Shown here piece after piece: positions 1-4,312 of a stretch of DNA of 6,375 nt; within the stretch, counting starts at the first letter, position 1; every line of letters begins with the position of its first letter. The DNA comes from a bacterium. GTDB taxonomy: Bacteria > Verrucomicrobiota > Verrucomicrobiia > Limisphaerales > UBA11358. The stretch spans positions 1 to 6,375 of the forward strand of contig JAJXXI010000547.1 of NCBI GenBank assembly GCA_021781185.1, given 5' to 3'. A model generated the notes under the pieces. It ran no database searches, was not told where the DNA came from, and saw nothing but the letters and a program-made list of their open reading frames with translations. The position numbers and the translations under genes are program-made.

Positions 1-30
1 TGCCGGCAACCGGAATTGCGCAATCGTTGT

Positions 31-61
31 CCCGCCCGGCAAACGGCTGCGGGGCGGGTTT
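31..61 (+). terminator. Possible rho-independent terminator of an upstream gene
   Basis: CCCGCCC (31-37) is a perfect inverted match to GGGCGGG (52-58). This gives a 7-bp all-GC stem around a 14-nt loop, followed by a very short T run (59-61). The stem is strong but the T tract is poor. It would terminate a gene ending left of the window. It could instead be only a structured leader, or part of the regulatory region of the glycosylase gene. Confidence 0.4.
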
Positions 62-76
62 GTGAACAAATAATTT

Positions 77-104
77 TTGTGCTTCGGCCGGCAGCCGATA
101 CGAT
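77..104 (+). promoter_or_regulatory. Candidate promoter of the uracil-DNA glycosylase gene
   Basis: A -35-like TTGTGC (77-82) is followed after 16 nt by a -10-like TACGAT (99-104). The -10 ends six bases before the ATG at 111, so transcription would begin at or very near the start codon and the mRNA would be leaderless or nearly so. That fits the lack of a Shine-Dalgarno sequence before this gene. The match to consensus is partial (three of six and four of six). A small inverted repeat, TTTGT-GA-ACAAA (59-70), lies just upstream and could be an operator, though it may be chance. Confidence 0.35.
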
Positions 105-110
105 GGATTC

Positions 111-1016
111 ATGTCCGAACATTACCGGCAGCTTCTCGACACGACCATCCAGCATCTCGAAGCCATGAAATCGCGCGGGGTTCGTCATGTCGCCGTCGCG
201 CCGGAAACGCTCCGGGCGCTGGCGCAACCGGCACCGCGAACTAGAATCGCCGCGCCGCCGCCGCCCACTCGGGGCAGCCGGCGTGAGGAGGCTCAGATCT
301 TTCAACCTGCCGCCGCCCAAGCACCCGCGCCAGTTGCCCCAAGCTTTCCTGTGCCAGCCGCCGTCCGAACCACCCAGCTGTCCGAACCCCGCCCCGACAA
401 GGCCGCCGCCTTCGCCGCGCTGCGCGAGCGCGTGCTGGCCTGCGTGAAATGCGCGCATCTCGTGTCGTCCCGCCAGAACGTCGTGTTTGGCGTGGGCAGC
501 CTGGATACGCCGCTCATGTTTGTCGGTGAGGCACCCGGGGCGGACGAAGATGCGCAGGGCGAACCGTTCGTCGGGGCGGCGGGTCAGTTGCTCACGCGCA
601 TCATCCAGGCCACCGGGTTGCAACGCGGCGACGTTTACATTGCCAACATCCTGAAATGCCGGCCCGACACACCGGGTCAGAGCAGCGGCAACCGCAAGCC
701 GAAGCCCGAAGAGATGGCCACGTGCATCCCGTATCTGCACGAGCAGATTGATTTGATCCAGCCCAGGGTCATTGTTGCCCTCGGAGCGACGGCGGTGGAA
801 GGCTTGCTGGGCAAGACCGTCGGCATCACCAGGCTGCGCGGTCACTGGCAGACGTATCGCGGCACGCCGCTCATGCCGACGTATCACCCGGCCTATCTGT
901 TGCGCAACCAGTCATTGGGCACGAAACGCGAAGTCTGGGAGGACATGCTGCAAGTGATGGAAAAGCTCGGAATGCCCATCAGCGAGAAGCAGCGGAATTT
1001 CTTTTTGAAGGGGTGA
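111..1016 (+). CDS. Uracil-DNA glycosylase, family 4 (UDGa-like, Fe-S)
   Basis: This enzyme removes uracil from DNA (deaminated cytosine or misincorporated dUMP), starting base excision repair in the cytoplasm. The catalytic domain spans about residues 100-288 of 301. Motif A is [17 protein letters not shown] at 139-155, followed by AGQLL. Motif [12 protein letters not shown] (256-266), contains the conserved HP pair. Four cysteines, C111, C114, C183 and C205, match the [4Fe-4S] ligand pattern of family 4, with C183-C205 somewhat further apart than usual because of a Gly/Ser/Asn insertion after LKCRP. Residues 1-38 form a predicted helical extension. Residues 39-97 are a low-complexity Ala/Pro/Arg-rich linker, making the protein longer than the roughly 200-residue family norm. 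ATG 111 is chosen because a promoter-like element lies immediately upstream and the N-terminal helix reads well. No Shine-Dalgarno is visible. The family is near certain; whether family 4 or 5 fits better rests on motif A, where the acidic ED favours family 4. Confidence 0.95.
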   Translation: MSEHYRQLLDTTIQHLEAMKSRGVRHVAVAPETLRALAQPAPRTRIAAPPPPTRGSRREEAQIFQPAAAQAPAPVAPSFPVPAAVRTTQLSEPRPDKAAAFAALRERVLACVKCAHLVSSRQNVVFGVGSLDTPLMFVGEAPGADEDAQGEPFVGAAGQLLTRIIQATGLQRGDVYIANILKCRPDTPGQSSGNRKPKPEEMATCIPYLHEQIDLIQPRVIVALGATAVEGLLGKTVGITRLRGHWQTYRGTPLMPTYHPAYLLRNQSLGTKREVWEDMLQVMEKLGMPISEKQRNFFLKG

Positions 1017-1076
1017 TAATGCACAATAGCCTCTCAAAGAATGATGCGGCCTATTTCTTTATGTTTAGAATTTGTC

Positions 1077-1082
1077 TACAAT
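1077..1082 (+). promoter_or_regulatory. Candidate -10 box for the ATPase/DUF4276 pair
   Basis: TACAAT matches the -10 consensus at five of six positions and lies 30 nt before the ATG at 1113, in the AT-richer gap 1017-1112. No good -35 is seen 16-18 nt upstream (the sequence there is T-rich, TTTCTT). The rest of the gap shows no RNA gene or clear terminator for the preceding glycosylase gene. An ATG at 1089 is in frame with the ATPase but runs into TAA after four codons, so it cannot be the start. Confidence 0.3.
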
Positions 1083-1112
1083 TAGCGTATGGCGAAACAT
1101 TAAATCAACGTT

Positions 1113-2321
1113 ATGTCTGACCAGCCCATTTTTTTGCGAAGAGTCGCGCTCAATAATTATATGAGCATTGCCAAATGCTCGCTTAACCTAAGAGCCTTAA
1201 ATTTTCTGGTTGGGCAGAACGGAGCCGGCAAGAGCAATTTCCTGGATGCTCTACGATTTACCGCCGATTCGCTCAACACTTCTGTTGAGCACGCCTTGCG
1301 TGATCGTGGTGGAATCAACGAAGTCAGGCGACGATCGGCCGGGCATCCCACCAACTTTGGCGTGCGACTAGATTGGGTGTTGCCTTCTGGCGATCATGGA
1401 ATTTTCGCGTTTCGGATTGGAGCCAAGCCGCACGGAGCATTTGAAGTGCAGCATGAAGTTTGCAAAGTGCATTCGGCGAACTTGGCGTTTGATTCAACCT
1501 CCTACGAGATTCAATCCGGCCGGATTCTCAATTGCTCTCTTTCATCACCTCCGGCAGCATCAAGTGACCGGCTTTTCCTTGTTGCCATGTCCGGTCAGCC
1601 GGAATACCGACCGCTTTACGACGCATTATTACGGATGGGATTTTATAATTTTAACCCCGATGTGATTCGCGAGCTTCAATCTCCTGATCCGGGAGAGGTT
1701 TTGTCATCAGACGGACGAAATCTCGCCTCGGTTCTGAAGCGGTTGGCCGATCAGCCTGGTGGACGTATGGCACGTGTAGTCGAAATGCTGGGCAGGGTTG
1801 TTCCCGGCATTACCGATGCAAGTCATAAGCCAGTGGGCAAAAAGGAAACACTGGAATTTCGTCAACTTGTAGCCGGAAGCAAGGATTCCTGGCGCTTTGA
1901 CGCAGAAAATATGTCTGATGGAACATTGAGGGCACTGGGTGTTCTTGTGGCACTATTTCAACCACCGGCTTCCGATGGTCGCGCAGTGAGGATTGTCGGC
2001 ATTGAAGAGCCCGAAACAGCACTGCATCCCGGAGCATCTTTAGTGCTTCGCTCGGCTTTGTTTGAAGCTTCACTAACTACCCAGGTGATTGTTACCAGCC
2101 ACAGTCCTGATTTGCTTGACGACAAGAAAATTACGGCGGATTCCCTTGTATCAGTAACTAGCCGCGCAGGCGAAACCATTCTCGGCATGGTGGATGAGGC
2201 GAGCAGGACTTCCATGCGTGATAATCTTTTTACGGCTGGCGAATTGCTTCGACTTAACCAGCTTGGCACTGATGAGTCAGCATACGAACAGGTGGAATCT
2301 GACCTCTTTGACCGGCCATGA
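1113..2321 (+). CDS. AAA_21-family ATPase (ABC-type fold), likely defence-related
   Basis: This is a 402-residue ATPase of the SMC/RecF/OLD-like group (Pfam AAA_21). Walker A is GQNGAGKS (34-41). An SDGRNLASVL segment (199-208), typical of the family, precedes the signature-like MSDGT (267-271). Walker B is IVGIEEPE (294-301) with the ALHP D-loop at 303-306, and the switch histidine lies in TSHSP (328-332). All nucleotide-binding elements are present, so the ATPase should be active. Residues 50-200 form the variable lobe between the half-domains. There is no fused nuclease domain. Instead the ORF ends in an ATGA overlap with a DUF4276 gene, and ATPase/Toprim-like pairs of this shape act as toxin or anti-phage modules (PARIS is a characterised relative in architecture). 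Its role is inferred; no phage target is known. GC content is visibly lower than the flanks: 29 of 60 bases at 1201-1260, against 43 of 60 in uvrC at 5101-5160. This suggests acquisition by transfer. There is no Shine-Dalgarno before ATG 1113. Confidence 0.88.
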   Translation: MSDQPIFLRRVALNNYMSIAKCSLNLRALNFLVGQNGAGKSNFLDALRFTADSLNTSVEHALRDRGGINEVRRRSAGHPTNFGVRLDWVLPSGDHGIFAFRIGAKPHGAFEVQHEVCKVHSANLAFDSTSYEIQSGRILNCSLSSPPAASSDRLFLVAMSGQPEYRPLYDALLRMGFYNFNPDVIRELQSPDPGEVLSSDGRNLASVLKRLADQPGGRMARVVEMLGRVVPGITDASHKPVGKKETLEFRQLVAGSKDSWRFDAENMSDGTLRALGVLVALFQPPASDGRAVRIVGIEEPETALHPGASLVLRSALFEASLTTQVIVTSHSPDLLDDKKITADSLVSVTSRAGETILGMVDEASRTSMRDNLFTAGELLRLNQLGTDESAYEQVESDLFDRP

Positions 2322-2371
2322 GCCAGATTTAAATTGCCGCCATTGTTGAAGGTGATGGAGAGGTCGAAGCA
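2318..2371 (+). other. Broken 5' end of the DUF4276 gene (in-frame TAA at codon 5)
   Basis: The ATG at 2318 overlaps the ATPase stop as ATGA (2318-2321), the usual layout for translational coupling. Its frame reads Met-Ser-Gln-Ile, then TAA (2330-2332), and then continues open as IAAIVEGDGEVEA into the downstream ORF in the same frame. IVEG followed by an acidic stretch is the expected N-terminal strand and catalytic-type glutamate of a Toprim-like DUF4276 protein, so this segment was clearly coding. A single change of A to T at 2330 (AAA to TAA) would explain it. The alternatives are a sequencing or assembly error, or initiation at a rare ATT (2333 or 2342). Confidence 0.75.
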
Positions 2372-2374
2372 GTG
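2357..2374 (+). promoter_or_regulatory. Shine-Dalgarno-like site before internal GTG
   Basis: GGAGAGG (2357-2363) lies 8 nt before GTG (2372-2374), in good position for reinitiation after the short four-codon reading frame that ends at 2332. It is the best-looking ribosome binding site near this gene. However, the same bases encode the GEVEA part of the ancestral protein, so the match could be incidental. Confidence 0.35.
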
Positions 2375-2941
2375 CCTGTATTGCTTCGCCGCTATGCAGA
2401 ACTGGTGGGATGGCCGGGACGATTGCATGTTCACCAGCCCATTCGTCAGCCAGCATCAAAACTTCTAAAAGACGGCGAACTTGAGCGTCATGTTGAATTG
2501 GCCGCCAGAAAAGTCGGTGGTTTAGGCGGTATCTTTGTCTTGCTGGATTGTGAAGATGATTGTCCGGCGGTTCTCGGCCCAATTTTGCTTGCCCGTGCCC
2601 GAAAAGCTCGCAGTGATTTGCCGGTGTCTTTGGTTTTAGCGCATCGTGAATTTGAAGCGTGGTTTATTGGCTCATCAGCTTCAATCGCTGGAAAAAGGAA
2701 TCTGCCTGTTTCTCTGAATTCTCATCCAGCGCCGGAAACTATTCGCGGTTGCAAAGAGTGGCTTTCTACCCAGATGCCACGTGGGTATGGGTATGATGAA
2801 GTGACCGATCAACCAGCATTTGCAAGTTTTTTTGACTTGGGTGCAGCGAAAGCCGCTTGTCCATCTTTTGAAAAGTGCCATCGAGAATTGTTATGGCTCC
2901 TGCAACGGGTGGCAGAAATAACCCCGGGTTTTTTGGTGTGA
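2372..2941 (+). CDS. DUF4276 family protein (Toprim-like), N-terminally truncated
   Basis: The open part encodes 189 residues; with the 18 codons back to ATG 2318 the original protein would be about 207, close to the usual family size. Recognisable DUF4276 blocks, numbered from GTG 2372, are VLLDCEDDCP (56-65) with its acidic DxD-like cluster, LVLAHREFEAWF (87-98), IRGCKEWLS (124-132), DQPAF (146-150) and SFEKCHREL (165-173). These proteins resemble Toprim nucleases and are often coded directly after AAA_21 ATPases, as here. The C-terminal two-thirds is intact. What is lost, if translation starts at 2372, is the first strand with the IVEG glutamate, so a truncated product would probably be inactive or altered. 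It could be a recent pseudogene, an artefact of one wrong base, or a gene using a non-standard start upstream. The family assignment is firm; the functional state is unresolved. Confidence 0.72.
   Translation: MPVLLRRYAELVGWPGRLHVHQPIRQPASKLLKDGELERHVELAARKVGGLGGIFVLLDCEDDCPAVLGPILLARARKARSDLPVSLVLAHREFEAWFIGSSASIAGKRNLPVSLNSHPAPETIRGCKEWLSTQMPRGYGYDEVTDQPAFASFFDLGAAKAACPSFEKCHRELLWLLQRVAEITPGFLV
2920..2934 (+). terminator. Weak terminator-like hairpin at the end of the DUF4276 gene
   Basis: AACC (2920-2923) and GGTT (2927-2930) pair around CCG, and a run of six T (2929-2934) follows and partly overlaps the arm. The structure lies inside the last codons of the gene (TGA at 2939-2941), which would end the ATPase/DUF4276 transcript before the DedA gene. 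The stem is only 4-5 bp, so this is tentative. Confidence 0.3.
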
Positions 2942-2955
2942 ATACGCATGCTTGC

Positions 2956-2983
2956 TTGCTCCGTTCCAATTTTCCGCTATAAC
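2956..2983 (+). promoter_or_regulatory. Candidate promoter of the DedA-family gene
   Basis: TTGCTC (2956-2961) and TATAAC (2978-2983) are separated by 16 nt, in the 50-nt gap after DUF4276. The -10 ends 8 nt before ATG 2992, so the transcript would have almost no leader. This mirrors the arrangement before the glycosylase gene and agrees with the absence of a Shine-Dalgarno (the bases before the ATG are C-rich). Confidence 0.38.
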
Positions 2984-2991
2984 CCCGCCCC

Positions 2992-3648
2992 ATGTTGAAG
3001 TCCCTGTTTGAGCCGCTCATCGAGTGGTATAGGCATTCGCTGGCGGCGGATGGCTACCCGCTCATCACGTTTCTGATGGCGGTGGAAAGCTCCTTGGTGC
3101 CGCTGCCCAGCGAGGTGGTCATACCGCCGGCGGCGCATCTGGCGCACACCGGGCAGATTCCGCTGACGCTGTGGGGCATCGTGCTCGCGGGCGCGGTCGG
3201 CTCCTGGCTGGGCTCCAGCATCATGTATTGGGTTTCCCGCCTGGCCGGGCGTCCGCTGATTTTGCGCTACGGCAAATATGTTTTCATCCCTCACGAGAAA
3301 GTCGAGCAGGCCGAACGCTGGTCTCGGCATTATGGCGCAATGGGCGTGTTCATCTCGCGCGTGTTGCCGGTGGTGCGCCATTTGATAGGCATCCCGATGG
3401 GCATTGTGCGGATGAATTACTGGCTGTTTTCCCTGTTCACCTTTCTCGGCTCGGCGGTCTGGTGTTCGGTGCTCTGCTATGTTGGAGTCGAGGCCGGGCA
3501 GGATCCCAAGCTGATGGCCGGGGAGCTGCATCACGTGGCGCTCTGGGTGGGTGGCATCATGCTGGTGCTGGGCGGCCTGTATTATTTTTTCGTTCACCGG
3601 CACATGACGGTGGAAAAAGCGGAAGGCGGAAGGCGGAAGGCGGAATAA
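2992..3648 (+). CDS. DedA family (SNARE-associated/VTT domain) inner-membrane protein
   Basis: This is a 218-residue polytopic membrane protein of the DedA family (Pfam SNARE_assoc). Some members are lipid-carrier (undecaprenyl phosphate) flippases or are needed for envelope integrity and proton-motive force; which role applies here cannot be read from the sequence. The hallmark re-entrant motif is ESSLVPLPSEVVIPPA (32-47), with conserved E32, P37, P39 and E41. The second hallmark, SRVLPVVRHLIGIPMGIVRM (122-141), carries the R-x-x-P-x-x-R pattern. Hydrophobic segments lie at about 22-48, 58-82, 115-137, 143-166 and 183-202. The glycine-rich SWLGSSIMYWVSRLAGRP (71-88) is also typical. The last 12 residues (VEKAEGGRRKAE) are encoded largely by a 7-bp tandem repeat, so the true ancestral C-terminus was probably shorter or different. 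The gene is convergent with the DUF4870 gene and has no clear functional partner here. Confidence 0.92.
   Translation: MLKSLFEPLIEWYRHSLAADGYPLITFLMAVESSLVPLPSEVVIPPAAHLAHTGQIPLTLWGIVLAGAVGSWLGSSIMYWVSRLAGRPLILRYGKYVFIPHEKVEQAERWSRHYGAMGVFISRVLPVVRHLIGIPMGIVRMNYWLFSLFTFLGSAVWCSVLCYVGVEAGQDPKLMAGELHHVALWVGGIMLVLGGLYYFFVHRHMTVEKAEGGRRKAE
3619..3645. repeat. 7-bp tandem repeat (GCGGAAG, about 3.9 copies) at the DedA gene end
   Basis: GCGGAAG repeats at 3619, 3626, 3633 and 3640, the last copy lacking its final G. The array encodes the charged tail AEGGRRKAE and runs into the TAA stop (3646-3648). An inverted copy, CTTCCGC, follows at 3652-3658. With the last direct copy it can form a 6-bp hairpin (GCGGAA 3640-3645 with TTCCGC 3653-3658) around the stop codon. 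Confidence 0.9.
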
Positions 3649-3674
3649 AAACTTCCGCTGCGGATTGCGCGAGT

Positions 3675-3704
3675 TTTCACCGATGTAATCCGTTTAATCC
3701 GTGT
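3675..3704. repeat. Degenerate 9-bp-period intergenic repeat (ACGGATTA type)
   Basis: Read on the minus strand this stretch is three successive 9-mers: ACGGATTAA, ACGGATTAC, ATCGGTGAA. It lies in the 80-nt convergent gap 3649-3728 between the DedA and DUF4870 genes, which holds no other feature beyond the hairpin around the DedA stop. The pattern resembles the 'cacggattaaacggatta' type intergenic repeats I recall from Verrucomicrobia and related genomes. Function unknown. Confidence 0.6.
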
Positions 3705-3728
3705 CAAAAATCCCCCGACCTGCCGCGC

Positions 3729-4166
3729 TCACTTCACGAAGTCAATCGTGTAGGGGTAGCGATATTCCTCGCCGTTGTTCGCCTTGATGCCGGCGATGAT
3801 GGCGAAGACCAGTCCCGCCACGGCGATGGCCATCACCACGGGCAACAGCAGATAGCCCACGCAGAAGAAGGACAGCGCCACTGCCACGACCGCGCCAACC
3901 ATCATGGCGAGGGTCACGGTGATCTGAAAATTGAGCGCCGCCTTGCCGTGAACGTCCACGGACGGGAATTCGTTTTTCTTGATCTGCCAGACCAGCAGCG
4001 GGCCGAGTATGTTGCCGAACGGAACGCCGATGAACCCCGCCAGCGCGCTCAAGTGGCAGAGCATGTTCCAGGTGCGCGCCTGGCTTTCGGAATGGGGCGG
4101 CGGGATGGGCGCTGCGGGCGGCGGCGGTTCAATGGGCGGAGGAGTTGACGATTGATTTTCGGCCAT
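3729..4166 (-). CDS. DUF4870 (Tic20-like) small membrane protein
   Basis: This 145-residue protein has a Pro/Ser-rich, probably cytoplasmic N-terminus (residues 7-25, mostly proline) followed by a DUF4870 domain. Family hallmarks are MLCHLSALAGFIGVPFGNILGP (35-56), the VWQIKKNE segment (59-66) and DVHGKAALNFQI (71-82). Three hydrophobic segments lie at about 37-60, 80-101 and 104-127. The function of DUF4870 proteins is not established; they are distant relatives of the chloroplast Tic20 import component. The start is set at the ATG whose A is at 4166, because AAAGGA (the complement of 4172-4177) lies 5 nt before it. A longer reading to 4211 adds a basic, non-conserved 15-residue head and is less likely. 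The gene is divergent from uvrC and convergent with the DedA gene. Confidence 0.88.
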   Translation of the reverse strand: MAENQSSTPPPIEPPPPAAPIPPPHSESQARTWNMLCHLSALAGFIGVPFGNILGPLLVWQIKKNEFPSVDVHGKAALNFQITVTLAMMVGAVVAVALSFFCVGYLLLPVVMAIAVAGLVFAIIAGIKANNGEEYRYPYTIDFVK

Positions 4167-4171
4167 AAGAT

Positions 4172-4177
4172 TCCTTT
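4172..4177 (-). promoter_or_regulatory. Shine-Dalgarno site fixing the DUF4870 start
   Basis: Read on the minus strand, AAAGGA is spaced 5 nt from the ATG at 4166. It is the clearest canonical ribosome binding site in the window and supports the 145-residue start over the upstream ATGs at 4211 and 4205. Confidence 0.6.
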
Positions 4178-4270
4178 TGCTGATTTTCCGTTTGAATACG
4201 CTCATTTGCATTCACGCGCAACCTTAAAAACCCGCCCGCCCCTTCCCCGGTTATTTTATGGCCAAAAACC

Positions 4271-4312
4271 CTTTGCCTTCGCGGCTCTTTGCGTGGAAAT
4301 TCTCCGCGTGCC
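4271..4312. repeat. Degenerate CTTTGC/GCG-type repeat at the uvrC start
   Basis: The stretch alternates CTTTGC, CTTCGCGG, CTCTTTGCGTGG and CTCCGCGTG with a spacing of roughly 10 nt. It resembles the 'ctttgcggctctttgcgt' intergenic repeats that I recall from Verrucomicrobia, Acidobacteria and Planctomycetes. It fills the end of the divergent gap 4167-4307 and supplies the GTG codons available as the uvrC start. No other convincing promoter pair was found in that gap. Confidence 0.45.

Noticed and set aside
2330..2332. TAA read as a sense codon (recoding) in the DUF4276 gene
   Set aside because: TAA serves as an ordinary stop for the DedA gene (3646-3648) and for the small membrane gene, and no recoding structure or UAA-decoding tRNA is visible in the window.
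2328..2334. Slippery-looking heptamer TTTAAAT at the TAA, as possible programmed frameshifting around the stop
   Set aside because: For the standard X-XXY-YYZ reading the incoming frame would have to be the third one, which is neither the ATPase frame nor the DUF4276 frame. A shift there would not restore the DUF4276 frame.
2977..3603. Minus-strand open frame of 208 codons opposite the DedA gene
   Set aside because: Its translation is dominated by His, Gln and Arg, typical of the complement of a membrane-protein gene. No domain is seen.
3619..3645. Tandem repeats as a CRISPR array
   Set aside because: The units are 7 bp and contiguous, with no spacers and no cas genes.
3171..4148. Long plus-strand open frame of 325 codons across the DedA and DUF4870 genes
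   Set aside because: It is out of frame with the DedA gene, then antisense to DUF4870. Its translation is Arg/Gly/His-rich without any domain, and both overlapped genes have clear family motifs.
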